A DNA stretch of 64,000 nucleotides from positions 62,001 to 126,000 of the forward strand of contig JAJAGP010000933.1 in NCBI GenBank assembly GCA_025084515.1. Direction: 5' to 3'. Positions 1 through 13,096 of the stretch are shown in pieces. The position numbers were made by a program, and so were the translations under genes. The notes beneath the pieces were generated by a model, which made no database searches, was not told the DNA's origin, and saw nothing but the letters and a program-made list of their open reading frames with translations. Position 1 is the first letter of the stretch. Every line of letters begins with the position of its first letter. Source of the stretch: Ancistrus triradiatus. Taxonomy: Eukaryota > Chordata > Actinopteri > Siluriformes > Loricariidae.

Positions 1-2302
1 CCAGTTCGACCAAGGTTTCACCCCAGGTCTTCCATGTCTGTGTCATTGTTCCATTGTGTAAAAACTTCATTAAGTTTTTACACAATGGAACGTCATTAAG
101 AAAACAAACCCCGTGATTTGACTGAAGCATCCAATTTTATAGAAGCACTGTATCTAACATCTTCTGTCTGTTCTCCAGCTCTTATTAGTTTTATTCTGAT
201 GTCAGTATTGTTATCTGATCTCCAACCCATTTCCATTTAGGAAGAGTTTGTTTTGACGGAAGCCCTATGTAAGCTACGATTTGAATGCATATATATCACC
301 ATGTCTACTTTAATAAGGTTTGTTTAATATGTGATTTTATGATGCTGGGCTTAAACAGGACACCCGATTATTTCCGTGCTTAACAGATCCCAAAGATTGC
401 TTTTGTAATTAAAAATGGACAATATTTTGTAATTAAAACATTTAATAGTAAAAACACTAAAAATACGTATCAGAATATGTCAATATTTCATCGTCTGTTT
501 TCACTGTCAGCTCTGTCTCACCTCAATCTCACCCCGTTTATTCGTCTTCATTCAGTAAATGTGGGCAAACGATGTTTGTTGATTCTGAAATAAGAGACAG
601 ATTTGTGTTTCCTCCCTTCTACTCCTCCCCATAATTATTCCCAAATGGAGAATCGCCTGTGTGCTGGGCAGCGCCCTACCTGACTTCTCTGTGGGCCAGT
701 CCATTTGTGATGAAGTTTCTCCACTGTAGCCCAGGGTTGCTGGGGTCCCTGATTTTAATTTACGATCGCCTAGTATTTTCAGTACAAGAGAAACGATAAA
801 ATCACACAAATAAAAAGCGGATTTTTTTTTCTCATGACAGGACACAGAACTAGGGAATATGGATTCCCTTCCTGTTCTGACTTCAACCAAACATCTCAGA
901 CCAAGATATCAACCATTAGGTCCTTAAGGAATCGCTTAAAGAGAGGAATTCCTTTTCTCCCTGCACAAATGTGCGCACAAACCACAATCCCTCACCATCA
1001 CCCGTGCCGATACGGACCAGGGAGTCTCTGAACTGGTGCTCTACTAAATGACCCAACCCCTAGTGTCGTATCCAGCGTCCTGAGCTGACTCATCACACGA
1101 TGGGGCGAATGCTGAACACTGTTGGAACTGGTAAATAAGAAAAAAGTGGAATTTCTTAAATTGTTTGATTATTTTCTTTTCCTCTAGTCCACTGCACAAT
1201 TACTGGAAGATTGTGAGTCCACTTGACCTTTAAACCCATAACGACTCAGCACTTCAAACATAATATAAAGTCAACAAACTCTGACCACCCAATTTTTTTT
1301 AGATCCGCTTATAACCCTCTAAACCCTCTACATTTTCTGGAAAGCTTGGAACCTCTGTCACCATTAAAGTTCACTTTCAATCTGTGATGGATGAGACCAG
1401 ATGCTGAGGAAACACTCCACTCCATGCATTGTTCCAGTCTGGCAAACACCCAGATTTATAAGACCTCTTTTCAAAGCAATTTGGGAGAAATGGCCTAATA
1501 GTAATATAAATGAACGCAAGACTTACTCCGCACGTAAAGCTGAACTGAGGCCTGAAACCGCATTACTTAGGCTCTTGCTACACATAATGTAGCCACTTTT
1601 TAGTGCAAAGCTTCTTCTTATAAAGCAGCGTGAGTTTTTTTTTTTTTGTAAATATCATGGCACAAATCTCCCAGCCGGGCTCGTTGTGAGTTCACATTGT
1701 AATGTATGAATAAAATGCAACGCAGTTTATTGTAGGCACAGGCTAGCACCCAAAACCGCTCTTATATTGTCTTTCATGGTGACAACACGCTTTTTGTCTA
1801 GCATACTGAATATTGCCCAGCATGGTCTGATCAATATTTAAATATGAATGTATCAATGGCCACAATAACTATAATCTATATAACCCTTAACCCGCATCGG
1901 TACTAGACTGGCATCCCATTCAGGTGCTGCTCCAGCAGTGCCCTGTGATCTAGGACTATATCTGGCAACGCTGTCCAGGACAAGCAAGGTATTGCCATGG
2001 AATGGCAGAAACGAAAATGCATTAAAAAGCAAGGCAATGCATCCAGTGACTGACCCGGAATATTGGAGGCAGGGCGGCATTTTTTATCGCTGGAATCACT
2101 GGTCACAGGGCCAAGGTGCCCGGGGTGTTTTAGGGGGGCTGATGATCCAAGAGAAAATCCCATCCATTTTTCTTATCATTTGGTTAGCAAGGGGTGAATG
2201 CTCCATTTTTGGCTACTGAAATCTTATATTTTATACTAATAAATAAATAATATACCAAATAAGTGCCTTTGGCTTTCACATTTTATCAGCTAATCAGAAA
2301 CA
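1..2302. other. Presumed cpa6 intron 2, no gene seen
   Basis: AT-rich single-copy-looking DNA to the left of cpa6 exon 2. I searched the minus strand for the next propeptide exon and found none. An inverted pair of AT-rich words sits near 50-95 (ttgtgtaaaaacttcattaa / ttaagtttttacacaa), a small perfect hairpin. A short segment near 1,895-1,940 resembles the dispersed 'tggcatcc' fish repeat. Short open frames here show no family resemblance. Confidence 0.5.
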
Positions 2303-3881
2303 CAGTGGGGCAAAAAAGTATTAGTCATCTTGTGGCCACGTTCTCCTACTTAGAAAAATGAGAGAGGGTCTGTAATGTTTCATCATAGTACACTTCAACT
2401 AGAGACCAAAATGAGAATTGTAGGATTTTTAAAGATTTAAAATTTACATCAAGTGGAAAATAGTATTTTGGGCACCCCACCACACAACAGCAGATTTCTG
2501 GCCTCTCACTCACAGACCTGTACTTCTTCTTTAAGAAGCTCTTCTTTCCTCCACCTGTGCCGTGTATTAATGGCACCTGTTTTGAACCTCATTATCGTTT
2601 ATGAAAAGACCACCTGTCCACATCGTCAAACAGTCGACTCCAAACTCAACCATGGCCAAGACCAAAGACCCATCGAGGGACACCAGGAAGAAAATTGTAA
2701 GACCTGCACAGCTGGGAATGAAGTGCTCTACAATATGCAGCAGGTTGGATGTGAATAATCAAACTGTGGGATCAATTGTAAGAGAATGGAAGACATACAA
2801 GACCACTGACAATCTTCCCCACACAAATCTCATCCCATGGGGTCAAAATGATGAGAACGTGAGCAAAAATCCCAGAACGTCACTTAGGGACCTGAATGAA
2901 TGAACGCTGCAGATATCTGGGACCGAAAGTAACAAGGCTACATCAGTAACACACTACGCCGAAGTGGACTCAGATTCCCTGCAGTGCCAGGATGCTGTCC
3001 CCCTGCTTCGCCAGTACACGTCCCGGCCCGCCTGAAGTTTGACAGAGAGCCTATGATGATCCAGAATAGGATTGGGATGATATCATGTGGTCAATGAAAC
3101 CAAAATAGAACTTTTTGGTAAAAAACTACTAAACTCAACTCAACATGGAAAAAGAAGAATGCGAGTTGCATCCCAAGAACACCATACCTACTGTGAAAAG
3201 CATGGGGGTGCTTTGGGGGCTGTTTTTCTGCAAATGGGACAGGACACTGGTCCGTGTTTAAGAAGAAGAACTTGGCCACTGTGATCGTGAGATTTTAAAA
3301 GCCAAAACCTCAGACCATCAGACCTCACCGCATCAGGAGAGCATTGAAGATTGGAATGTTGGCTGGGTCCTTCCCCATGACACTGATTTGCCCAAACACA
3401 CCACTCGGGCAACGAACGTACAAAGCATTTCAAGTCCTGAGTGGCCTAGCCATCTCCAGACCGTCAGAAACCCCATAGAAAATTTGGGTGGAGGGTTGTT
3501 TTTAAGTCCTGTTGCGCCCAACAACGCCCCAAAACATCAATGCTCTCGAGGAGATCTTCTGGAGGAATGGGCCAAAATAAACCAGCTACAGTGGTGGTCC
3601 CCTGGTGAAGACTTACAGGAAACATTTGACCTCTGTCATTGCTGACTAAGGTTATGTTTCAAAGTATTGAGTTGAACTTTTGTTATTGACCAAATACTTA
3701 TTTTCCACCATGATTTACAATTAAATTAGTTAAAAATCCTACAATGTGATTTCCTGGATTTTTTTTTCTTATTTTGTCTCTCATAGTGTACCTATGATAA
3801 AAAACTATAGACCTCTCTCATCTTTCTAAGTAGGAGAACTTGCACAATCAGTGGCTGACTAAATACTTTTCTGGCCCACTG
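2303..3881 (+). mobile_element. Tc1-like transposon, family 2, decayed long copy
   Basis: The terminal inverted repeats match: left CAGTGGGGCAAAAAAGTATT, and right end (read inward) CAGTGGGCCAGAAAAGTATT followed by TAGTCAGCCACTG. A TA follows the right end; the left TA has mutated. Inside are remains of a Tc1 transposase in several frames: an N-terminal helix-turn-helix fragment near 2,650-2,800 (MAKTKDPSRDTRKKIV, then CSRLDVNNQTVGSIVREWK) and scattered later blocks. Many indels make it inactive. A second, shorter copy lies at 48,703-49,778. Confidence 0.85.
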
Positions 3882-4335
3882 TAAGTTCTGTTTAAGAAAC
3901 AACACCAAAAAAAAAGATTATTTCCCCTATTTTTAGGGATGCTGTGACTCAATTTAGGGGTGCTTGAGCACCATTCCATCACAGAGTCGCACCACAAGAT
4001 GTAAAGATTGAAATCCCAGACTGAGGCTCGAACCCAGGCCTTCAGAAACTAACTTTCCAAACATTTTATAATGAAAGCTACAAATACAGCTTGGCACTGA
4101 AACAAGTGAACCAACTGCCAGCTAACAAGATGGGCTATAATGCTTCAAGAGATCAGAAAGATGCTGAATGAAACCATTTAGGATTCTTCAACTGCTGATT
4201 AATTAGCTTGTATTTAAAAGGCAGTATGCACTGTACTGTATAAGAGCCTATGATTTTCTTATTCACAAACAAAGCAAAGAGAGTAGTAGGATATTTAGAG
4301 AGCAGTGCTGTTAGTACTTAAATCCTCTGACTCAC

Positions 4336-4411
4336 CGTCATGTTCTGAAAAAGCTGCGTGAGGAATTGGATATCCCCGGGGTTGCTGGGAATTATTCTCA
4401 GGACTTGATCC
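4336..4411 (-). CDS. cpa6: cpa6 coding exon 2 (propeptide start)
   Basis: On the minus strand, TTTATTGCAG precedes a 76-bp exon that ends ATGACG|GTGAGT. After completing the glycine codon of exon 1 it encodes DQVLRIIPSNPGDIQFLTQL and then FQNMT. (G)DQVLRI.P is the typical first strand of the procarboxypeptidase A propeptide. The exon aligns without gaps to human CPA6 [25 protein letters not shown] and ends at the same residue. It is too short to stand out on its own; phase, splice sites and synteny make it convincing. Confidence 0.8.
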
Positions 4412-6185
4412 CTGCAATAAAAACAGAGATTTTTATCGATATGGGTAATAAAACAAGCTAGTGAAAGAATAATAATAAAAATAAAAACTCTCGCTTGTTC
4501 AGGGGTGTTACAGTATGCCTCGGGCAGTCCACTCGGTTCGTTTTTACAAACCCAAACATAACATACTTTAATTAGAAGTGCCCATATCTTTTACCCGTGT
4601 TATGTAGGTAGAGTTTAAACCCGTGTAGGCAGATTTAAAGGCAGCGCCGGCCTCCTACACAAATATCACAGCTCTGATGTCTTTATCAAAAGAATTATTT
4701 AAATTTTACGAGGTGATTCGCCCATTCAACACAAGGGCCCAGCCCAAAAATTTCCACACCTTACGTCATATAAACCGATCACAGCTGATTATCTGTCTGC
4801 CCAAACACACTGTAATTAACTCTGATTCCACATGGTCCCCGTCAGACTTCAAATCACGCACTCAAGGCCAGACCATTGAAATTCGATTTGGATATGTAAA
4901 GCCTTTGAATATTGACCTGACTTCTGACATTTCGACACACTTCCTGCAACAACCCACGAGATGAGTAATGGTGACAGTAATGGAAAATACAGGTTAGAAG
5001 CAACAGGCTTTGTCTCTTTGTGACAGGAAGAGGTCCTGATGTTACAAAAGCTTTAGTTGCTCCAGTCTGTTTTTTTCGGTCCTAGCTGAGAAACAAAGGT
5101 TTGTAGAATTTTAAGACTAACCCTACAAAATAAATAGCAAGACAGCACAGAAATCACCCGGCGTGACAGCATACTTGTGCTTCACTCCCTGGTAGACAGA
5201 ACCAGTATGGGACGCTGATGCTTTGGTATTGTGACGTAGAACCCACCTGTTTTATTAGCTCCATCTTTTACCTGGGGAGTGAAGGTTTGTGAGGTCCATA
5301 GCCCCTCAGAGAATACCACAGCCTGTCCTATGGTAAGTTCAGCAGTGGTCACTGTTACAGTGTCAGGGGATGAAGCACAACCTCCAAGATCTGGGGGATT
5401 GGACAACCAACCTGAGGCAGAAGGGAAAAAAAAGAAACATAAAGGAATAGTGAAATATAACTAAAGTGTTTTCACAACATTGGCGTGTTCTAGCCTACTT
5501 ACTTGTCCGTACGGGCCACAAACGAATTTCAGAGGGGCAACAGCTGTATTCCTCTGTTTGGCCAATCGTCAGGGCACATCTGTGCATAAAGAAGGCTGTT
5601 AAACACGACAGTGATTAATTGATTAACAGTAAGTGGGCAATCACTGAATTTGCACTTTGGTATTTATAAGTTATACGTGGCCAAAACTAGAGTTATGACG
5701 CATGGTTGACTTTCTCTTATTATTTTGCGGAATGTCCATTAATTTCATGCAAAACTGAGAGAAACTGGTCTGACTGAACAGCGTTAGCAAGCTTTTGGAA
5801 ATATGCTGGGGCAGTATGGGAAAAGGTAGTGGCTGTTAGTGGAAGTTGTGGTGGCGTGTCCCTGTCCTGTCGCTCCTGCTTCGCAATCCGGGTAATTGGA
5901 CCCCCAACAAGGTGAACCATAACGCTGTCCTTTAGCTGATTGAGGCCATGCATGTTCTCCTCTACAGTGGACGCTGACCTTTTGTTGTGACTCCCTAATA
6001 TGTCGTTGAGCTTCTCTTGGAGGAATCTGGTAGTCTGGGAGGATACCAGTTTGTTTCAAGTTTTTCTACATCTGGACTCTCACTGGGCTTCATAAATGCC
6101 TTTGTTACGAGTCAAGTTTTTTTTTTCACAATTGAGCGTTTGTCTCAAATCAGCTTTAACAATTTTTCTTCATATCTAGGCCAAA

Positions 6186-6245
6186 GGCCCAATTGAGCAA
6201 CCAGGGCGACTGTGGCAAGGAAAAACTCCCTAAACTTATAAGGAT
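6186..6245 (+). repeat. Short dispersed repeat (GGCGACTGTGGCAAGGAAAAAC)
   Basis: The segment with GGGCGACTGTGGCAAGGAAAAAC and CTCCCTAAACTTATAAGG recurs in opposite orientation at about 12,552-12,611 (TCCTTATAACATGTAGGGAC and TTTTTCCTTGCCACTGTCGCCC). The conserved core in two unrelated places marks it as an interspersed repeat fragment; its class is unknown to me. Confidence 0.55.
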
Positions 6246-6260
6246 TTTAAGGTTTATTCA

Positions 6261-6710
6261 CAACCCCAAATATAAAAAAAAGTTGTGACGTTCACGGTAG
6301 AGATAAGTCCAAATATCATTTAATGATAATTATGCATGTAGAGGAAGAAATTATAAACATCCCTTCCAATCTTTCTGTGTGAAACATTGTTTATATCGTT
6401 CTAGAATTTTCCTTACTCTTACACATTTGTTTGATAAACTGGAGATCCTCTGCCCATCGTTGGCTTCCTCAAAGACTTGTAGATACTGATTTTTTGTACC
6501 AAATAAGATTACAGTCACCTTTTTAAAATCACATCTATTTAGTTTTTTTTCTCCCTCATTACTAGACTAGCCCTAAAATTGCTCTGTCCCCAACTTTTTT
6601 TGGAATGTTTTGCACAAGGCCTGAATGCAATGAATGGAGATTATGGAAAAATGAAATGCAGTTTGGGCAGAAAAAAAAACATTAACTATCTCAGATTAAA
6701 AACTAGTTTG
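6261..6710. mobile_element. MITE-like repeat, 'ACCCCAAAT..AAAAAGTTG' family, copy 1 (partial)
   Basis: It starts CAACCCCAAATATAAAAAAAAG and shares a long segment with 33,508-34,652: CCCTTCCAATCTTTCTGTG, TTTGATAAACTGGAGATC, CCTCAAAGACTTGTAG, TTTTTGTACCAAAT and GATTACAGTCACC. The third copy is at 54,300-54,958. The right end is decayed, so its limit is approximate. Ends resembling CCCCAAATCAGAAAAAGTTGGGAC suggest a non-autonomous DNA transposon; superfamily not assigned. Confidence 0.6.
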
Positions 6711-6904
6711 GGGCTATCCAGAACTTGTAACTCTTCTTCCGGGGTGTGGGTGGTAAAAGGTCAGGGTACTGGGCTTGGATTTTAATGAATATCTTTTTAT
6801 CATCCTTGATCGGCATTGGAAGTAACAAACAGCTTACTGGTTATTTTTGATCACACTCTAAAAGAAGGCTTGTGTTGTAGGTTAATCCGCTGTCCTTATT
6901 TCTT

Positions 6905-7280
6905 GAAACAGCCCCGGAGGTCGCGGCGATGACTCACATTAACATTTCCCTTTGAGAATGAAGCTGTAAAATGTCAACTAACATTCACGATCCATGTTAA
7001 TTAGCGATAATCCTAAGTGGCCTCAGGCATGGAGACATGAAAGACTCTTTATGTGGCCGGCTGACACCTACAGGCCTCCACGACAAATGCCGGCGCTCGA
7101 ACGACAACGGCAACGCGGCACCATTTGCATCTCTCTAACGCCGTTGGGCATTTTTTTTGCAGGTGGCCGTATAACGAAATGCTGCCATCCAGCCTTAAAA
7201 GCGTCCACTGCCTCCGAAGCAAACCTGATGTCGAGGCGGCGTGTCTCTGCAGCGCTACGAGCAGCGGTGATTGCTCCATG
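6905..7280. promoter_or_regulatory. Candidate regulatory island in cpa6 intron 1
   Basis: A GC-richer, repeat-free block inside AT-rich intron. It contains an AP-1-type TGACTCA (near 6,930), a homeodomain-type TTAATTAGCGATAATCC (near 6,997-7,013) and several CpG clusters (7,080-7,125, 7,230-7,265). It has open frames on both strands, but neither resembles a protein. Conservation was not tested; this is a composition-based suggestion only. Confidence 0.25.
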
Positions 7281-7615
7281 ATGTCACACCTATAGTGTTT
7301 CTTTTGTTTGCACAGTGCTGACGTGTGTCACAGTGTGGTCTGGATGGCATTACAGGTATTTGTAGAGACGCTGCAGGGTGTTACGTGAGCTCATCCCTAA
7401 CAAAGAGATCAGACGGCAACTTAACTGACAAATCAGAAGATCAGCAAGAGCTTCGATCCATCAAACAAGACATGAAGCCTCTGATCGGTTTGTATTTGGG
7501 ATGAAGTTTTAGTTCATTTCTGAAGGTTGCAACCAGAGCTGATTTCTAAAGACAAGTATAAACTATAAAAAGATCTTCCCATAATGTACGCTTCTTTATT
7601 CAGCACTAAACATAC

Positions 7616-8166
7616 TGAGTGCGTTTACATGCACTTGGTAATGCAATCATAGTCTGATTTCTGCAGTTATCTGATTGTTCAAGTGGTCATGTAAGCAGCA
7701 TACTCCCATCTAGAAATCAGATTAAGAAATATGAGAGCTGTATTTTCATCCCAGTAATCGGATTACTCATTGCATGTGTACCAATGACCAGAGTTCAATC
7801 AGTTTTCTCAGTCTGTGGCCAGCAGAAAAACACGGTTGCCTGCTCCACTTATTGTTAGAGATTGCGCTTATTTTGGGCTTATTTACACAGACCTGTTGCA
7901 GGATCTGGCAACCCTGGAATTAAATGAAACACCCTCTAAAGCTATTGAACACTGTGGGCAGACTGAAATGCAGAATATACGCAGAAATGAAGAATTTGAT
8001 TATTTAATATTAACGTTTGAAGTTTACGTCACATATTCCTGTGAGATTATTGGCTGGTTGAAGACTAGGAATCTGATAACTGAGTGCATGTAAACTCGTT
8101 GATCGGATTACTGACAAAATCTGTACATACATTTATTGGAATATTAAGTGCATGTAAACAAACTCA
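7616..8166. mobile_element. Terminal-inverted-repeat element, 'GTTTACATGCACTT' family
   Basis: The left end TGAGTGCGTTTACATGCACTTG and the right end (reverse complement TTGAGTTTGTTTACATGCACTT) are imperfect inverted repeats about 550 bp apart. Sub-terminal motifs such as ATCGGATTACT and AATCAGATTA occur inside, and GAGTGCATGTAAAC recurs near 8,082. No transposase is encoded, so this looks like a non-autonomous DNA transposon (MITE). Confidence 0.6.
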
Positions 8167-9486
8167 ATGTGTTCTGGAGCTATGACACTAACATTCAGAT
8201 CAACAAAGTCTCCAGTGTTACGCAAACATCTGGGTTACATGTTGCCTTTTTTGTTTTGCTTGGGTTTTTCACCCAAACATAGGGTGCAGACATAGGCGTG
8301 CCCTGGACAGGATGCCAGTACAGGGTTGCTGCAAAGGGGTTGCCGATGCAGCACTGGCGAATCCTTTGACCAGCCTCACATCTTCTGACACAGAAAATCG
8401 TGCCAGGATGCGATGCCAGACTTGGCCTTGATCCAGCTAAGTCCATGAGTTTAGTCTAGCGATGGTCATGTCATTATACAGTCATATTTTGACACTCGAC
8501 CACCTCGGAACTCATCGAACTCGGTTCTCAATGTATATTGACAAGAAAAGTTGTCTCGGTTCTGGTCGTATTCGGCACTCAACAAGTACAGAGGTTCCAC
8601 TATAGTCATATTATATAGCTTTACTTCTATTAATGCACCTGTATATTAATGTACAGTAATACTTACTTTAAATACTTTTGTTATATTTTACTGTACTTTG
8701 TGCCACTGTATCACTTGACTGTCCCTCTGGGATTCATAAATCGATGGGATTCATCTCTCTGTCTGTCTGTCTGTCTAGACCACTGCGCTACCCAATTTTT
8801 AGGTTAAAATAAAGTCTGCATTTAGCCAACATGTAGAAGCCAAATTCCCTTTTTTCAGATTTTAGGAGCCAACTAAATTAGACTACATTTAAAGTCAATT
8901 TTATTGAACCGCCCACCGACGCTGTGACCTCGTGTCCCTGCAGTAGCTTCCGGCCAGACACACAATCGGCCCTGTGTGAGGGAGGGTGTGTGTGTTACGT
9001 GTGTAGTATGTGTGTGTGTGTTTCTGAGTGGTGCAGGGTCACCATCCTGCCGGCCCTGCGTCACCCGTCTGAACGGTTTTGACGTGTTGAATGTTTTTCT
9101 TTATGGCTCCGTCAGCGGCAGCACAATGGCTTTCACTTCAGGAATTTCACCACGTGAAGCCTTTGCACACCACAAACCCTAAACACACACCATACACAAA
9201 CACAAACACAAATGGCACGACAAAGAAAGACATGCATTCCTTCAGCTCCTGTTATCAGCGAGTACCTACTCGTCTTCTTAACCTCGGCTGTCACCGAATG
9301 CTGCTGAATCACTGAGCTAATTTTAGCTTTTTAAAAAAACCTTGTGAGCAAATCCCAAAAAAATGCATGTTCTAAGAATAAGAAATTATACAAAAACACC
9401 ACGGAATGATTAAAATTCAGCCTCCTTAAAGTCCAGTCTGGAGGCTAAATATGAAACACGTAAAGACTCCTTTTTTATAACGTGTG

Positions 9487-10006
9487 CAGTGTGCAAAAGT
9501 CTTAGGCCACCATTACATTAGATACATTAGTTCCATTGTTCTAGCAATAGCATAATGACCATATTAAATTATATATCAGTCTCTTATTACAATACAACCA
9601 GAAAATACAGGAAATGTGTATGCAGCATTAAAAAAACTGAAATAAAATTAAATAAAAACAGCTTCTGTAGTGTGACCTCCCCTTACAATTGAGCAATAGC
9701 AGTTTCATTGGGATGTCAAGTTGACCCTTCTACAGTTCGAAGAATTGATCAGGAATGGTCTTTTTGGGAGTGTAGCACCCATTAAACCACTTTTCAGAAG
9801 AGGAACAGGGTGAAAAGGCTAAGAAATGCTAAAGCTCAAAAAGATCAGATTGAAGATCAGTGGAAAAGAGGATTACAGAGTGATTAATCAATGTTTCTTG
9901 CAATTTTTTGTTCCAATTGTCATCAATATGTTATATAGGACCATTATCATATATATTTCCTAAAACAACAAACCTAATGATGGCCTAAGACTTTTGCACA
10001 GGACTG
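9487..10006. mobile_element. TA-flanked MITE, 'CTGTGCAAAAGTCTTAGGCC' family, copy 1
   Basis: Inverted ends GTGCAAAAGTCTTAGGCCACC and (right) GATGGCCTAAGACTTTTGCACAGG lie about 520 bp apart, with TA at the right border. The interior has no long open frame. It resembles the copies at 14,079-14,588 and 16,068-16,552, including the shared blocks AGTTTCATTGGGATGTCAAG / TTGACCCTTCTACAGT. This fits a non-autonomous Tc1/mariner-type element. Confidence 0.75.
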
Positions 10007-12082
10007 TAAATTTATAAGCGACCGCCAATACGTTGCTCGTTTTCTTTCTGCCTACAGGTGACAGCACTACAAATGTATTTTTTGTTTTTAATTTAACAGC
10101 TACGCCACTACGGCTTTGTAGTTGTGGTTCCTCCACTGGTTTGTAAAAGTGATAAGACTTGTGGTGGATCATCCCTGCAGTGGATGTCCATGAAGGTCAG
10201 AGAGGAATCATTATTCATGAGTGTGAACCTAAAGACGAGATGTTTATGAAGGTCTGAAAAATATGGAAGCCCAAAGTGTCAGCATGACCTTAGGATACAT
10301 TTGATTTTCCAACCACGTATAACAGTAATAAAGCCATTATAGGAGCTGTTGGCATTGTAATTACGATCACTTCATCTCTTCCTGTCCCGCTCAGCTGTTA
10401 CGACCTTACGATCTCTCCCAGTTCTTCACACCTCGGTGTGATTTATAGCGGCTTTGTGACTTTGCTCTAATGACCCTCGCTCTTTTTGTTCTTCTTTCCT
10501 CTCTGTCCCTGTGACACAGGAGCCCACTTCACAAAGCCAGGAGAGGAGAAGTCCACTGGAAGGAGGCTGGACTTCACACTTGTCTTCATACACGTTTTTC
10601 GGCCTGTTGTGACTAAAACAGCAGTTTTGGATGTGAGTTCTAGCCTTGCTCCACCAAGTTTGTTCTGATAGGTGCTTCGTAACCCTCAGGTTTAACATCT
10701 ACATGCCCATTTCTCCCAGACCCAACACCTTGACTACGTGAACAAACTGTTCACCCAAAACCCAAAATATCTCAGACATAGGACTTATATTCACAAATTC
10801 CCAATAACACAACAAAATTCTTTGCATATTGCAGCTTGAGTGCAAAATCAGCCACGGTACAGCACTCATAGAACGAAGCACGTTAACAGCCTTGCTTGAG
10901 GGCCCAGCGTTGGCAGTTTGCTGGAGCTGGGATTTGAACCCTCAGCCTTTCAATCAGCAGCTTTTAAGAGGTAAGGATTCCAGAAGCATCCTGGTATCTC
11001 TGTCGCTTTTGTTCCCACAAGTATTGACACCATTGGCCTATCCAGTGAGTGGAATGTGGGATTAGTGATGATGTTTCCTCAGCACTTGTGCTCCAGAAAT
11101 AAATTTGTGCTTAGGATTAGAGGATTAGGTAATGTTAGAGCTATTTTGGAGGGACGATTATTATTTATAGGGACATTTTATTATATGTTTAAAATGATAA
11201 ATAATACACATAATAAGCATGTTTCTATTTATAGATCAGACTAAGAAATTAATACATCTTTATTTATTAATTTGACCTGTTTGCTCTGTGTGGAAAACCC
11301 GTACACCCAAAACATTCATCATTTCGTGGATGAAAATATTGAAATATGAAAATATTTCGTGGAATAAAATGACTGTACTATAAAGCTTTCTTTGAGTCCA
11401 ACTGGTTTAGAAGAGATTTCCCCTAATTAGAAAACCAGACCAGAAATTTAAAGTGAGAAAAACACCATTATCTGGACGTTTAAGCTTCAAATCTACTGCA
11501 ACAGCCAACTGCAGCTGTCGTTAGAGGAACCAGAGACGTCTGTCAGTGTGAAAGACAAACCCAACCAGAAATTCAGAATTTAGATTGGAGTCAGAATGTC
11601 TTGGCTTGAAACCTTGATTCACAAAATTCATTGAAAGTATTCAAGGATAAAACTAGGCACCACAGGGCACAAGGTGACACAGTCCTGGACAGAGTACTAG
11701 GAGGAATGGGAAGAACATACAAACACCACTTCTAGCACTTCTAATTTAGATCTAAGTGATCTTGAAACTGTGAGTCCTGCAGGAACTGCACTTTGTAGTT
11801 TATTATATAGGCTATTGTCTTATACTCTTTAGTTTTACATTACAAATTGAAGGACTGTTATTCAAAAATGAATCAAAACCGACAATCAGAATTATTAACC
11901 ATAAAAATATCAACAAAGGACTTTTTCAATAAATAACCATAAATAGTTCATCAGTGTGTTTCCTTCAGTTATATTAAAATCACATTGATATGGATTTTCA
12001 TTAGAAAAGTTTTAATAGCATATTTTCAGTACAAACCTTGTCAGTGAACTATGAGGGCAATAACAACAATAACAAAACAAAA

Positions 12083-12276
12083 CTGTGGTAGCCTAGCGGT
12101 TAAGGTACTGGACTATGGACCAGAAGGTCGAGGGTTCAAATCCCACCTCTGCCAAGCTGCCACTGTTGGGTCCTTGAGCAAGGCCCTTAACCCACAATTG
12201 CTTGGATTGTAAGACTGTACCAATTGTAAGTCGCTCTGGATAAGGGCGTCTGCTAAATGCTGTAAATGTAAATGTA
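12083..12276 (+). mobile_element. tRNA-derived SINE, copy 1
   Basis: The tRNA-like head TGTGGTAGCCTAGCGGTTAAGG carries a pol III A box and is followed by a B box at GGGTTCAAATCCC. The body reads CTGCCACTGTTGGGTCCTTG, and the 3' module GGATAAGGGCGTCTGCTAAATG ends in a TGTAAATGTAAA repeat. Full-length relatives are at 16,566 (+), 36,210 (-) and 54,565 (-). The copies are about 195-200 bp. Confidence 0.88.
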
Positions 12277-12551
12277 AAACAAAACAAAATAAAGGACAAA
12301 GATGCAATAAAGGTTCAATTAACTGTGATATTGATTGGATCATATCGCCCAGCACAACAATAACTTTTATAATATTGTATTCTCTTCATTATAGTCTATA
12401 TATTACTATATTTATGTATTACATTTTCTGTAACTGTGTTCTCTCTTTTGATTTTTTATTTTACTTTCTGTTAATTTAAACTATTACTATATACATATTA
12501 CTTAAGTAACTTCCAGGGTTCCCAAGAAGGTTTAGTCCCTTTTTGAGTCTC

Positions 12552-12611
12552 CCAAGGTTTTTCCTTATAACATGTAGGGACTTTTTCCTTGCCACTGTCG
12601 CCCTTGGCTAA
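12552..12611 (-). repeat. Short dispersed repeat, second copy
   Basis: Reverse-complement copy of the segment at 6,186-6,245, sharing the GGCGAC-TGTGGCAAGGAAAAA core and the TATAAGGA end with several mismatches. It lies between the SINE at 12,083 and the ATT microsatellite. Confidence 0.55.
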
Positions 12612-13062
12612 TTCAGTTATGAATTAAATAATAGTTATTTACACACAGCCGGGGGATGACATTTTAAACACCATATATAAGACTATATTACTAACAGCTT
12701 AACCATGACAAGTCATTCATTTATTTGAGCAAATCATATTTCTGACATTAAACTTTTATATTAAAGTGAACTTTTAAACTTTAAACATAGGGTATTACCA
12801 CAAAAAGGGGTTTACATTCATTTGTTGATCTGCATCTCCAAATCTCCAAGTGCTTTACTTATTTACATCCACATTCATAATTTTCAATCATTAATAAAGT
12901 ATATATGTTATTATTTTATTTGGATTTTAAAGCACAATTAGAATTTATATTCCTAACAAAGTTTAAGGTTAAAATCTATAATATAAATATTAAATAAAAT
13001 ATTAAACAATAAACACTGTGCACAGAAATCAAGATTGACAGATTCATTCAGATTAACAATCA

Positions 13063-13096
<34 letters not shown>

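Noticed and set aside
552..890. Minus-strand open frame with an exon-like stretch (CAG|GGACCCCAGCAACCCTGGG ... AGTCAG|GTAGGG) as the next cpa6 exon
   Set aside because: The encoded residues (GTPATLGYSGETSSQMDW) do not resemble the CPA6 propeptide (expected VDLWQP...), and the phase does not follow from exon 2.
5182..5464. Overlapping frames on both strands near 5.2-5.4 kb as an extra cpa6 exon
   Set aside because: Neither frame resembles a carboxypeptidase, and exons 1 and 2 already join in phase across this region.
12083..12160. tRNA gene
   Set aside because: A and B boxes are present, but the stems cannot be completed as a cloverleaf and the same head recurs with an identical SINE body elsewhere, so it is a tRNA-derived SINE.
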